Source: Whitmania pigra
Lineage: Eukaryota > Annelida > Clitellata > Hirudinida > Haemopidae
DNA: 64,000 nt
Assembly (NCBI GenBank): GCA_021613335.1
Contig: JAJTWR010000113.1
Span: 2,027,001-2,091,000 of the forward strand
Direction of reading: 5' to 3'
Positions 47,401-60,883 of this stretch are shown here, one piece after another (the first letter of the stretch is position 1; every line of letters begins with the position of its first letter). The notes beneath the pieces are model-generated. The model made no database searches and was not told where the DNA came from. It saw only the letters and a program-made list of their open reading frames with translations. The position numbers were made by a program, and so were the translations under genes.

Positions 47401-49643
47401 ACCAAAGAACAACATGTCAAAGGATACAGAAAATCAATATTTCCAATTACCGATATTTATATATTTGAATTAACTACATATTAGATTGTAATTTGTTGAC
47501 GCAATACAGAACCAAATTATCGCTCGATGTTGTTTGTGATTATTTTAGTTATAACTAATTCAACTGCTATTAATTAAAGTAATAAAACTATGTCCACTCA
47601 TTTCTGATTCTGCATCACATATTAAGACACAAACATGTCTAAAAATCATATTTATATAGTTATAAATGGGCATAAAGCAAGGTCTGAAAATTCAAATATT
47701 CTAGTCTTTAAATATGAGGGTATTGTTTTATACCAACACTAAGAAAATTTGTTAGCAGGATGACAACATATAAAATTAACTGAAATTTCAAATATTGAAA
47801 TGAAGCTCATTCAAAAATAAAAAATAATAAAAAAAATCCATTACAAAAAGTAACTTAATAGATTAAATAACTAACCTATGAGTGTTGCATGAATGTGTTT
47901 GGTGGCCTCTTTAACCATAGCATCCACAGAAGGATCAATCTTCTTAAACGGAGGAGACAGTTTTTTCCTCATGTAGAATATGCGCACAACCTCATCAAAA
48001 TGTTCTGACAGGTTATTAAGGAACGAGAAAGGCCCAACTCCATCGAAATTATAATCAACAATAACCAAGTCTCTGAGTAGAAGATACAGAGGATGCTCCA
48101 TAATTTCCTTGGGCACCTGGTTGTGCAGGATCCTCTGCTTGTGAAGCAAGCTGGCTGGGTTGTCAGAATCAGGCCTGTCTGGATGAGCAGGTCCAATGTT
48201 GGCATTTCCCTGATAACATCCATGAGGCATCCAGTGCTTGTTGGTGTGGGGGTTATTTGAGGTTTGGTTCTGCAAGTTGGACTCAGAAGGATTATCGAGG
48301 TTGTGGTAGGTCAGAGGAGTCTTACGAGGGCTCATCGTGTATTTGGCATCATCTACATATCCGAACCTTTCGGAGGTGTCTAGCTGGTTGCTCCTGGTAT
48401 CTGGTGCAGCAATTTCTTTATTTAAAGATGTAGAGGGAGTCCTCTGTACTTGATTAAAATCTGTCTTCGCTTTGCTTGGAGTAGAAGGGTAGTTAGGCTG
48501 CTGAGAGCAATATGCATAGCCACCTGGTGTTTGAAGGCTATTGGTATAAGTTGGATTCATTGGACCAGCAGCATGCATGTAACCAGTCTGATTGGAAGGG
48601 TAATTAGGTGTCATGTTGTGCATCCCAAACCTGTAGTCAGCTGTGTTTGCAAAGTTGAATGAAAGTTTCTGTCTGTCAACTTGTTGGTTGATGTTGTTGC
48701 CAGGATATTGATCCATAGAAAACCTGTAGGGAACTGTAGGAGCTGCAAAACTGTGGTCCGCAACATTATTAGTGCTATAAGAATTATTTCCGTAAAGGCT
48801 GTAATTTTCCAGATATGCATAATGCTCTCGTACACCCTCAATAATATCACTGAAGGAGTTCATTGTTCTGGGTCTTTTGGCTGCATGCTTTAGACCAGGA
48901 CTTGAGGAGCAAGAATTTTCTAAATTTTTCTCACTAGCTTTAACTTTCACAGGTCCACCACCTCTATCATCTGACCTCTCCAATCTGTTCAGCTCAGCAG
49001 GCAGGGCTTCTTCTAGTTTGGTGGCACCTATTATAGAAGAATTCTCATTAGAAAAATCTTTGGTCGACTGGAATTCATTCAGAATATCTTCTTTGGCGTT
49101 TGGTTCAGCCTTAATAACTCTTGCTTCATCAGTGGGACCTGTTGCTGACTGACCCTGGCAACTATTAGTTGTGCTGTGAACAAGATTCTCGTTGACAGAT
49201 AAGCCTGCTTGAAGGCTACCAGAAACCTTTTCTGGTTCACAGCTTGAGCTGATGGTGGGTGAGGCTACATTTTCATTAAACTCCTTAGTGTAATTTGAAC
49301 TAAAGTTATTGTAAAGTTTGGAGTTTCTATTCCTGTCATATGAAGCCATGTGTTGCATGTGATTGGTTACATGCTGATTGTTGTATTGCATTTCCAGTGC
49401 ACTCCTTTTCAAGGCCTCAAACTGGTTAGAAATTGTTTCTGCAGTTTCATCAATTTGAGCATAAGGGAAGGGTTGGTCAAGTTCTTCATTCTCCTTAACT
49501 TCTTTGAAGCCAGAGAAATTGTGAATCGGCAAATCCTCCTCGTAGTGATCATACTGCTGAATCTCTCGCGGGTCTAGATCTAAATAGATAGCATCTAAGA
49601 CTGGATTGTTTCCAAAATATATGCTGTGATTGTTGTAGGACAT
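43851..49643 (-). CDS. MEIS/PREP-like TALE homeobox transcription factor
   Basis: Four coding exons, all phases agreeing: 47876-49643, 45446-45546, 44404-45084, 43851-44078; 925 residues. N-terminal ~510 residues are low-complexity, Asn/Ser/Tyr-rich. Residues 517-589 resemble a divergent MEIS domain ([36 protein letters not shown]). Residues 624-830 are another Pro/Tyr/Asn-rich stretch. The homeodomain (about 840-902) spans the last intron: [10 protein letters not shown], then [20 protein letters not shown] with the TALE PYP loop at 866-868, then [15 protein letters not shown] (WFTNARRR 890-897). Position 50 is Thr where animal MEIS/PREP usually have Ile. MEIS/PREP proteins bind DNA with PBC partners in the nucleus (family knowledge). 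The ATG at 49643 follows an acceptor (TGTTTTCAG) near 49691, so a 5'UTR exon lies upstream. The last exon has a twin at 32.6 kb. Confidence 0.85.
45780..47235 (-). pseudogene. Non-LTR retrotransposon fossil in homeobox intron 1
   Basis: Same strand as the host gene. 46952-47230 encodes a coiled-coil-like, Lys/Glu-rich product ([20 protein letters not shown]), as in LINE ORF1 or linker regions. 46530-46781 gives the start of an endonuclease ([20 protein letters not shown]), followed in broken frames by [10 protein letters not shown] and then [11 protein letters not shown] (an SDH-like motif). Many stops. No RT domain is visible here. Confidence 0.6.
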
Positions 49644-50562
49644 TTTATATGGTGGAAGTTCTACTGATATGCATAAAAATCTTAGTGACCCTGAAAACAT
49701 CAAACGCAATTTAATTTAATCAATCAATTTATACACATGATTTTGCAACAAACAGATGTGAGAGCCTCAAAAACAATAAAAAATATAAATAAGAGTTCAA
49801 ATTCCTCAAGATAGTTTTTTTGCATTATGAATTCTATTACATCCAGATCAAAACCACCTTAGCGAATGCCTGATATCAGTTCAGTAAACCACTCAAATAA
49901 GGCATCCGATTCACGGCAAATCAATGTAGCGGGTCAAAAAACAATTGAGTCTATATCCATGAAAAAATTACAAAGACGCTTCTCTGCTTTTTAAAAACTT
50001 TAAAAACCGCATACGTTAAAAACAAGCCCCCACAGAAATTCAAATTTCGCAGCATTTAAATGTACTCTTTGTTTCAAAATCTGTCCGCAATGCTTTGGCG
50101 CTTTTCTTTATTTTTTTATTTTACAAATTATTTTTTAATAAATAAATTATAAATAATTTTTATAATAAAATGCAATTTAATTTTTGCGTTTATTTTTGAA
50201 CTTTTTGAACTTTTACATATGGACATTTTTTCAAAAAACTTATTTAACTTTTTTGAATAAAAAAACAGCGTTATAATTAAAATAGTAAATTAAAATTTTA
50301 TAGGAAAGTTGGCTAAATTTCTACATCAAGTTCCTCGTATGTGATCACCATCAGTTGTCACCGCCGAGTCAGACGGCATTTCATCTGGAATTTTTTCAAT
50401 TGGTTACTCTGAGTTTTCCCGAGAGGTCACTATAAATTAAATAATTAAATAATTGTAGGTGGACATATAACTGGAATTCAAACTTGCTTTCAGTTTTAAT
50501 GTCTTTATGCGTCTGATTATTTGGTAGATGAAGTACTGGCGAATCTTTAGAGAGATTGGGTT
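49644..50562. promoter_or_regulatory. Divergent intergenic region between homeobox and LMTK genes
   Basis: The two genes are head to head with start codons about 0.9 kb apart. The region should hold both 5'UTRs and either two promoters or a shared bidirectional one. I see AT-rich sequence and no definite core motif. Confidence 0.4.
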
Positions 50563-53500
50563 ATGGATATGAAAACCACATCATTGGGATTAAGTGTGTT
50601 TTGTTTTGTGTTGATATTTTCCTACACAACGGCAGACCCACACAACTCAGGTTATTTTTAAAATGGATGACTCGCTGCTCATTCAACACACTCTAGAATA
50701 AAACATTCATTTGTAGATAACTATCAAAAGTTTGAAAATTCACTTGTGACTATAAGCCTGGCATCTCTTGCCTGCATTTCACTAGTTGTTATGCTTTGTT
50801 TGGGAGTCAGGAACTTCTTTTCCAAGTTGTGCCCTGATAATTCTTTCAAGGTATTTTGGCCATGTAAATTTGGATTTTAATGAAAAAAAAATATCGTTAT
50901 CTTGTGAGTTAATTAGTTATTACCTTAAAACTCTTTAATTTAAACATATTTTCTTTGATGGTCACTTAGATAATTGTTTATTTGAGTTAGTGAGCTGTGT
51001 TGGTTTTCTATTGTATCTACTTTACCTTTAAGACACAAATTTGTACAAGTATATAGTTATGATCACTAGAAAAGAGGGACATTGGGGCTCCCTGGCTTTA
51101 GACTAGATGCAAAAAAGGTTGTTTCCTTAAGTTTTATGAGGGTTGGTCCACCCCTGATTTTTGGCTAGAAACAAAAAAATGTTGTCTGTTCAAGTTGTGC
51201 AAGGGTTTGCCCCATTTGGAAAAAAGCTGAAATTATGTTCCTGCTACAAAATTCCAGTGTGCTGCCTTAGCACTGAATTAGTGTGTGAGTTTATTGAATA
51301 GGGTTAAACATAAGAACCTTTAAGTTTTCAATTATTATCTTTGAAATTGAATTATTTGCAATTAGATGACATTGCAACTTCTTGCACGGTTGAACCAATA
51401 GCTGGTTAGGCTTAAACAAAAACTCAAATTATAATTAATGAAATTTAATGATAAATTGGTAGATCTTGACTACTTATTGAAAATACATCATTAATTAAGT
51501 CATCAGAGTGTTTAATTCCACTAATGAACTTTGATTGGCAAACGTCAATATTATATAATTCTAAATAATTAATTAATTATTAATATTATATTAATTATTT
51601 ATAATTAATTATATTAATTTAATTATATTAATAATTATTAAGAATATATTAATATTATTATTAAAGCTGAAATTATGTTCCTGCTTAATTAATTATTTAT
51701 AATTATATAATATTAATAATAATTAATGCTGTATAGGATCTGGAGAATGAGGATACCTTCTTCAATGACATTGCCATCTCGACAGTTCCTGCATCTTTTC
51801 CAATGTATCCTCCGGTTGTAAACAGTTCTCGAGATGTTACTTCTGGCTACAATGCCGAGCAGGTCTACTTCGAGCCATTGCCAGACCTCTCCCACGGACG
51901 AAAGAGCAGGTCTGATTGGTCTAACGTTGGTCAAGTCAGGCCCAAAATAGCTCGACTCAGATTAGAGAGGACGGACAGTATTGCCGATGATGAGGATTAT
52001 TTTTTTGATGCCGAGACCAGGAAGACCATAGAAAAAATTTTTAGTTGGTGCTTCTGATGTGGCAATATTGATGATAAAGCATTAAATAATGAAGAAGGTT
52101 CTATTGCACTACAACATAATGATAATAGTGATGATCTTTACTTCTGATTTATCAAGATGAACAATGTTTCATCACTAAGAAATCAATTCTGGTGATGGCT
52201 AATGGTGTTAATTTGCAATTGCAATTCTTAATTTTTATTTCTATAATTTTTTATTCTGTAATTGTAAACTAACATTATCAATACAGTTATTCATGTTCTG
52301 ACCACTTACAGGCTCAAGCAGACAAACTTTCCCGAGAAGTCAACTCCAGTACATTAAGGAACTTGGAACAGGATGGTTTGGAAAAGTGATTATACCCCTG
52401 AATTTAACATGATTAGCTTCATATTATTGGATATTAAAAACATTATTTTAAAATAATAAACATTAATGGACGACAATCATATCATCAGTTTATAATAATA
52501 ATTAAATTGTAAGGCTCCATGTGCATTAGTCAGAGGCTCTATGTTCTCATTGTCCAATGAAGACTTGAAGAGGTGAGTCTGAAGATGTCTGAAGTGGTGC
52601 TTGAAGAGCTCCAGAGATGGTTGGGCTCTTACGAGGGAAGAAAGTTCATTTCAAACGGTAGGGGAGACATGTGAGAAGCCTCTTTTGATGATTGATGGGG
52701 TGACGAAAATGGTGGAAGATAAACGAAGTCCAAGTGTTCGACGGTGATGGAGATAGGGTGATTTGGATGCCACTGGAATGGGACATGTCATGAGGACATC
52801 TCGAAGGCAACAGAGCTTTGAGGTTGCCAATTAATGTAATTTCGGATTTCTGCGGAAATTCGGTTGAAAAAGTTAACTAGATATTAATCGTTGATGGCAT
52901 TCGTGCACTTCCTCATATTCCCGATATAATCTGAGATGCCATGACCAGAAAGAATGGAGAAAAGACTTGTGTCATCTGCATATTGACGGAAGGATATATT
53001 GAAATCATGAATAATGTTGGGCAAAGGTGAAGTGTAGGTAGTGAAAAGCAATTATCCCAGGACAGAGCCTTGAGGAACTCTGGCAAGTAGTTCAACCATC
53101 GATTTTGAAGCTTTCTTGATCCCTCTCCAAATGGCCTTATGGAACAACTTGTTATCCTCTTTCATGCATCTTATTAAACCTGTTCCTTTATTCACTTAAC
53201 TTTAGATGCATTAAATGTCTTCATCATCATTAATATTTTGCCAATCTTTCTAATCTAGTCATTTTGCCTCATAACATATTTAAACATTCAAAAAAGTAAA
53301 ATACCAATGCTATAATGTGTTATAAGGATAATTAATTGATTCTGATATCAGTCATTGTTCATTCAATTGATCTGCCTCAGGTATTGCAAGGTGAGGCACA
53401 TGACATTCAACCTGGTAAGAAAAAGACCAAGGTGATGGTAATGATGCTCAAAGAAGGAGTTTCAAACCTTGACAAGTCTTTCTTTCTTCAAGAGGCCTTT

Positions 53501-54266
53501 GCATATCGGTAATGGATAGCGATCATTATTTATTCATTATTAGTACTGTCACATTTTATTTTGCTAATGCATTGTCCTATTTAAATTTACAAATAATTTG
53601 TTGAGTTTGTAGATTATTATGATATCTAGATATTATACAATAAAGAGTAAAATTTAGGGTTATGCATCTTATAAATTTATTCTTCACGTGGCTGCTGATG
53701 CCATTATACTTTAATCGCATTTATCTGTCCTTTATATGTAATCACATTTAATTCACTTAATAACACTTCATTCAATGACGAAGCTTGATTCAACAAACCC
53801 ATTCATTCCTCAGTGAGATTGAAAATGCCAATGTGCTGAAGGTTTTCTACCAATGTGTTGAAACCACCCCTCTTCTCACTATTCTTGAATTTTGTCAAAA
53901 TGTGAGTTTTAATGAAGAAGAACATGCAGTCATTGTTGCATCAGATTCGGTGATGCAAATTTTAACATTACATGATATTTGGTTACAATGTATGTCAACA
54001 ATGTGGACAAATGTTATTATTTGTTAAAATGATTAAGTCATCACTATCATCATCAGGGTGACCTGAAGAGCTTCATGTTGTCAAAGAAGGCCAACTTGGA
54101 TCAACTGACACAACAAGGCACTCAGCTCAACATGCTCTGTGATATTGCTGCTGGTCTACAATGCTTGCATCAGTATAACTTTGTTCACAGGTAGCTACTT
54201 ATTTTGTTATTGCTGATGTTGTCTGATTCTAGTTATTATTATTACTTTATTAGCCAACATCTTTGA

Positions 54267-54311
<45 letters not shown>

Positions 54312-57300
54312 CAGTAATAATAGTTTTTATGGTGGCATCTAATATACATAGCATCAGAAGCTATATGGGGAAACTTGGGTTCACTTCCTGATTAAGGGGA
54401 AGGAGGTTTATGATACTGAGGAAGCACATGAAAAGCCTCTGTTGATTAATGATGATTTATGGACTGCTTGGTAGGTCAATGAGGTTTACGAGGATATATT
54501 GGATTTCCTGTTGTGAGAATATAATAAGTGATGATGACAATCTTGAAGATGATGGGATGGTATGATGGATGGCAATCAGTGAATGTATTTCAGGAACACA
54601 TAGTTTAAAAAAACCATGAATTGTTAAGGATGTAGGAATAATTATAATTTCAATATGCACTTTATGTTTGTATTTATCCAATTTTTGAATGTTTTATGCA
54701 TCCAGGTAGGATGTGAAGGCACTTCTTAATCAATCCTCCATTTATATAGTCCCTACCACAGTGGCATAAATATTAAAATAAAAATTGGCCCTTCAGGATT
54801 TGAAGGGTTACACGTAACTTACATTATCAAATTATGAAAAAATCGTAATGCATGATAAAATTAGATTATGAGATTCCATTAAATGTACACCAGATGTTGA
54901 AGTTTGAATTTTCACAATGTTGAGAACTTATAATTTTTGCAGGAGTGTATGGCCACTACCCTAGGGACCTGAAATTTCTGTAGGCAGCCATGGCATGCAT
55001 GTAATGTCAGTATGGCAATGGAAAAGCATAATAATGCAATAATGTAGTGGCTGTCTGTTAGATGCTCATTACTGATGCATTGAAAACTATATATCCTATA
55101 AACAGGGCCACCAAAAGGGGAATAAGGGGGGAAAGTGCCTGAGGGCCAGATTCAGCACTGGCTTCGACTCAGTGAAATCCAATAATTTAAATGCTCAAAG
55201 TTGTATAAACTGTATAACTGTATAAAGTATGTTGACTTCAAAAGCAGACAACTGACAACTAAACAAGGCATTATAACTTTACAAAGAAACTTACTCAAGA
55301 CAAAAACAAAACTCCACTTGAAATCGGAGCAACACAGAAACTAAAACATGCCAAATTTCAGAAAATATTTGCCATTTCAAATAGTAATGTTAGTCCTTCA
55401 TAAGTGAACATTTAAGCTGCTTGTGTTATAGCACATTATTTTAATTTTTTTAATTAGTCAAGGTTGGTTACATTATTAATATTATAGTGATTCATTAATT
55501 TCATTCATATAGTCTGTCTTTACTATTTTGTCATATGGATGCATGTCTGTTCCAAGCAAGACTGTCTTCTAAACAATCAAAATTATTACGTAACTGAATA
55601 TAATTTCCAGTTATGAAATAGTTACCAATAAATCTCTTACTTCTTGCAGAGACCTTGCCATAAGGAATTGTCTGGTGACTTCTGATTTGGGAATTAAGAT
55701 TGGGGATTATGGACTGGCTGAACAACTTTTTAAGGTTGGTTTAAGTGCTGGTAATAATAATTAATGTGTACTGACTTATTTGTTATGTGATTTAACATGG
55801 TTCATGGTTTTCTTCTTGTGTGTTTGCAAAAAGCAATGTTTCTGTGGGACATTGAGAGACTAGATTCAATTTAAAGTGGATTGAATTTAGAATATTTATT
55901 TTTTGTTTGTTTTTTTTTACATGAAAATAATTACATTATCTGTGTGTCATGGGAGCAAATGTCATCAGAGACAACCTCTGTCAAATCTATTCTAATAACT
56001 TTTTTCTATCTAACCCCTCTTGACTATTCTTGTGATTTTTGTATCGATTGGTTTGTATTTTGTATTTGTAAAGTTGATTTCATTGGGATTGATGTGATGC
56101 ATTCACATCCTTTTTGGACATTTGTGTGTACAAAATAAATTGGTAAGCTAACATTTGAGAAACAGATAATAATGGCATTGTTATTTTGATTATTACTGTT
56201 AATTATAGTATGAATAATGGAAATTACTATGCTATTTCACATTTTAACAGCTTTATTTGCATATTGTTATGTAATTTTCTGAAAGATCAATCATTGAATA
56301 TTATATAGATAAAGAATATTATTCTAGCAGTTTATTGGAGTAGTATTGACATTAAAATTCTTCCTATTAATGTTGTGATTATAATAAATATATTTTAAAC
56401 TTGCATAAATAATACATTTTGGTTTATTGCCAGAATAACAGTTGAATGCACCAGAGATGAATTTATTAACAAGAAAAAGAAATTATGACTTTACCAATAT
56501 TGCCATAACAAAATTAGACATGAACACTTTAAAAGATCTATTGTGGCACTTTGAAGTCTCTATGTTGGCAATTAATTCTTCTGTGCTCTTGAGTGAAACA
56601 TTTGTTAAACAGAATTTGAAATCAACTTGCATTGATATTGCTGCTATTATTCACTGTTATTCTATTTAAATTTATTTATTAAGTCACAGTTTTAAAACTT
56701 CAAATTGCAACTTATTTATCAGCATTGCTAGTATTTTTTAAATGATATATTTGTTCTTCATTTGCAATACTAATCAATGGTATTAGTTAACAAGGTCATT
56801 GTCAAGTTCTTGTTCATTTGAAAAGTGAAATGTTACTGTTAAAGGAGGATTACTATCATGACCAGGAGGGTGTGCCAGTACCCATTAGATGGATGGCACC
56901 AGAGTCACTTAGCATTTCTGATGTTTTGAAAGTCAACAGGACAACCAGGGAAGCCAACATTTGGTAGGTCATCATCATCACTTCTTTGTTATCATTGTTG
57001 CTGATATTTTCATGGTGGTGTCCGGTTTACTACTTATTGATTATCACTGAGCATTTGTGCTCATAGTTGATTTTAATTGTTAGTTAATATAACTATTATA
57101 AAACTAGATTATTTGAAATTTTAAGAAAGGTTACAAATGAAACACAAAAATTACATGTAAAACTAAAAATCATAATTAAAATTAAGTGGAAATGTTATTT
57201 GTAATTTTATATTAGCTTTTTGTTTTCATACCACTTACAAATATGTGCTAGCACTCATTGATATTTTATAAACATAAGGAATGATAGCTCTGAAGGTATT

Positions 57301-59038
57301 TGTGGTAATATGATAATATGAGAGCAAGCACTATCAATCTTGGACATAATTTCAAAAGCTGCATTTGTGGGAGGTGGAGAATTTGAAGCAAAGAAATATG
57401 GGATCAGAACTGAAACTAATAAATGTAATTAGTTAGTTATAAAGTACTTGTAAAGATTTTCTGAAACTGAACTACATGAGTGGTTATTAAAATTATATAG
57501 CTATTGAATAATCCTGGCTCATACAAATCAATGAGCCAGTTATTTTGGCTCACAAGCTCAAATGTTTGCATACATGGTTGCCATTTTTAGAAGAAATGTA
57601 GGTAGGTAGGTAAGTTGTTTATTTAAAGTCAAATTACCTGATGAAATCATCCATCCATGGTCCAATATCAACAGCTGTTGCTTTTAGTGTTATTTGCAAG
57701 TGATTTTGTTGGGATTGAAAATTAATAATGGTTATTTTATTACTTTGAAATGTTTTATTCACGTTGAATTTGTGCAATGGTATGTTTTTCCTTAGGACAT
57801 TCGGTGTGGTGATGTGGGAGTTACTAAGATGTGGTGACCTTCCCTACTCCGACCTCAATGACCTTCATGTCATCAGACTTGTGGCTAAGGAACGTATTGT
57901 CAAGCTGTCAAAGCCCAATGTTGCTATTGACAACCTTAGTCACCTGTAAGTATTCTTGCTGGTTATTATGGTTAACTTTTTTTTATTAACAACTTTAATA
58001 ATAATGGCTTCATAAGTTTTACTTCTTTTAAAACAGAAGTATTTATGCCATACACTCATATTCATTTATTTCAGTAATTCTGATAAATAAAAAATCTAAA
58101 TTTAGTTTATATGTATATATCCTTACATCAATACTAATAACATTAATATTGTTATCATAATTATCAGTTGTGAAGTGATGGAAATGTGCTGGAGGTATGA
58201 ACCTAGTGAGAGACCTACAGTCAGAGAGCTCAGGATCATGCTCCTCCATCTTGTCTCAAGCAAGCACCAGGGTGATCTTGATTTCTTTGAAGAAAAGTGG
58301 AATCAACTCAAACCTAAGCAAGTCTCAAATTCTGAGAGTCAGGCTTCATTTTCTGATCTCCAATATCCTGAAAATAGACACAAGAATTTCCAAGAAAGTC
58401 GAGATGTGGGAAATCTCTCACCGTCGAGAAAGTCTTCTCCTTATAGCCATTCGAAAGAGACTGATCCAAACTCTTTCCCCATATTGGCACCTCTTGGCAA
58501 GGAGGAGCTCAACAAGTCTCGGAGAGTGCAGGCCGATTCTTTGGAAGACTCGAAGTCTGAAGCTTCTCAGTTGACCGGAACAGAGGACGGGTTTGAGATA
58601 TTGTCAGTTGGATCGCGCAGGAAGGCGGAGGATGGGAACAGCATTGATAAAGACAAATTCAGTTTCATCCATTCGGAAGAAGTCGCTGACGCAGCAGAAG
58701 GGAAAGTTGAAAGTTCAAATAATTCAAAGTTTCCAAGTTACTTTGAAGAGAATCCCGATCAATCAAGAAGTCCTGCTCGTCCAAATTTTGTTGACCTGTC
58801 TGGTCCTGGAAGCACGTCCAAACTGTCCGTAGAAACAATTGACTCGAGGAACCTCATGGAGGAATTTTCACCCATGGCTCCTCTCTCAGATAGTTCCCTG
58901 CTCAAGATGGATAAATACACAAACTACTTGTGCACTGCCGTGACCTCCATGGAGACTGATGATTCTTTCTTTGAGGGGAGTCGAACAAAAAACTCATCTG
59001 AAGTGTCTCTCCGTGACAGCTTGGGCAGCCTCAAATGA
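50563..59038 (+). CDS. LMTK: Lemur-type (LMTK/AATYK) receptor tyrosine kinase-like protein
   Basis: Eleven exons with matching phases: 50563-50650, 50717-50850, 51737-52043, 52312-52385, 53381-53508, 53814-53901, 54057-54190, 55650-55734, 56845-56963, 57796-57945, 58168-59038; 725 residues. Signal peptide (1-25), single TM (about 39-60), juxtamembrane region, kinase domain about 187-470, then a 250-residue acidic Ser-rich tail, much shorter than in vertebrates. LMTK marks: [15 protein letters not shown] (Gly loop 195-200), EFCQNGDLKSFM, HRDLAIRN (317-324), GDYG (336-339), [24 protein letters not shown] after the kinase. The beta-3 Lys position is Met222 (KVMVMMLK), so catalysis is doubtful though HRD and GDYG Asp are kept. 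Family members act in membrane trafficking and neuronal signalling. The end of exon 3 is uncertain: a second phase-1 donor lies near 51976. Confidence 0.88.
51540..51725. repeat. AT-only low-complexity tract in LMTK intron
   Basis: Almost entirely AATTA/TTAAT words. The phrase AAAGCTGAAATTATGTTCCT occurs just before (51225) and again within it (51665), pointing to a local duplication. Confidence 0.7.
52490..53110 (-). pseudogene. Non-LTR reverse transcriptase fragment in LMTK intron 4
   Basis: On the minus strand: [14 protein letters not shown], a stop, [20 protein letters not shown], then the catalytic [12 protein letters not shown], followed by a decayed stretch ending in [20 protein letters not shown], the LINE C-terminal pattern. 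It lies antisense to the LMTK gene and is broken. Confidence 0.8.
54269..54310. repeat. (AAT)n microsatellite
   Basis: About 13 AAT units in LMTK intron 7, followed by imperfect units. Confidence 0.9.
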
Positions 59039-60883
59039 TCATTTTTGCTAAGATTTATTTTTTTTTGGTTTTATCTCGTACTGATAATCATCCTGGTGAT
59101 TATTAAGGTATGATGATGACTTGATCATTTATCAACGGTTATAATATTTCAGTGCAGTTGTTGGAATGTGTATAGCATTAATAATGATAATAAGATTAAT
59201 GACAATAATAAGAGTGGTAATAACTTATTACATTTATTCTTTTTTAATTATGTGCAGGTGTAAGTTTCTCTTGAAATCATATCATGTGCATCATTCCACC
59301 TGTGGTGACACGGATGTAATTATTTCTTTTTCTCGTCATCATCCTTTTTGTTATTTCTTCAAAGAGTGCATCTTGCAATTGTTTGAATCTCTGTCTCCCA
59401 TCATTTAGGCTTTTAATGATGATCATGGTTTTGGCTTTTAACTAATTAATTAGCACTTTAATTTGATTATTACTTTTTTGTTATTGTTTTAATATTTAGT
59501 TTAGTTGCAATTGTTTTAATTAACAGAGTTACTTGAATTTAAGCACTAACTATTTTAAAAGAATTCTGTTCAATGCATATTGTTTTTAGACTGATGCACT
59601 GAGTTGAATAAGGGATACATTCAAAATGTTGCTTTTGTCATTATTTTAATTATATTTTGGTCTTTGTTTTAAATCAATTTCCTGCTCTTTAACTTTTCTG
59701 TTCTTGTTACTTCTATGATCAATTTCAGTGATTTTTTGTCCAAGTTTGAGTTTTTTTGGTGAACTGTCTCAATTGTTGTGGAATGTTAAATTTCTCATCT
59801 TTTGTTATAATTATGATATGTGCTATAATTAATATTATTCTAATTTATTATTTTGTCTTCTTGCATTCTGCTTCCTTGGAGTTACTTTCATTCTGTTCCT
59901 TGAATGAGATGCATTGCCAGTTGCACAATGGCAACCACCACTGATGTGGCAACATCTCGCATTTTGAACAATTCAGTTTTAAAATTCTGGCGTTCCTTCC
60001 ATACCTCTTAACAAAAAATATCAAGAAATACGATTACACAGCTCTTGGGCTTTTGACAGTTGCATTTCACCGTCAATCAGTCACAGCTTTAATCAATATC
60101 AGTGTGACTTCACACTAACCATTATACACTAAGATTGGAGAACTTTAATGATTTATACTGTTTACAACTTTCTTGAGGTAGTATTAATTTACAATCACAT
60201 TCTAGTGAAAATCCTCACATTCTTACTGCAAGAATCTTACACAAGCATGGGATTTTTCAAGAATCAACATTCCAATACAAAAGCGTGGCAACATCGACCC
60301 ATGCGTGGCTTGATCTTTTTGTCTAGAAAAGGTTGCCACCAACCCTTACCTCCAAATTTTGTGCAGAGGTTTTGGATCAGTTCACAATTATGAAACAATA
60401 ACATGTAATAATGAAACAGAACATGTGTCTCTAAAGACAACCTTTGTATTTGCAGAATATACACAAAACGCTAATAATTTAATATAAATAAAAATAAGAA
60501 AAACGCGGTTCAAGCACTGAATGTTTTGCAAGTGAGGGCCAAAAAGCTGACTGGGATCCATGCACCTGGCAATTGAAAGCACTGAATGCACTCAAACACC
60601 GGCAAAGTGATGACAGTCTGCCAACAAAAAGCTGATAAAAACTCAAACAACCAGCTAGTGATCAAGAATATCTTACAATCTGCATGGTTTCAAAATGATT
60701 TCAGAAGCATAGCAGATATTGTTAATATAAGGACAATTGTTTTTCCTTAAGGGCGTAGTCCCATGAAAGTTATTTACTTCAACAATGTCTACTTAATTAG
60801 TGATAATATTACACTATCAACTCAGTAAATCATGATGATGATGACATTCTCTTAAGGTTTATGTTAGCACTGCCATCTTTCAA
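59039..60883. other. 3' regions of two convergent genes
   Basis: LMTK (plus) and the MAM/LDLRa gene (minus) converge here. The region should be their 3'UTRs and spacer. Short open frames lack domains. No repeat identified. Confidence 0.45.

Noticed and set aside
49644..49709. Upstream in-frame Met extending the homeobox protein by 22 residues
   Set aside because: A good acceptor (TGTTTTCAG) near 49691 indicates that the upstream part is intron, so the ATG at 49643 is preferred.
55085..55150. CAGGGCCACCAAAAGGGGAA as a hAT-type end in an LMTK intron
   Set aside because: No opposite end or target duplication was found, so not called.
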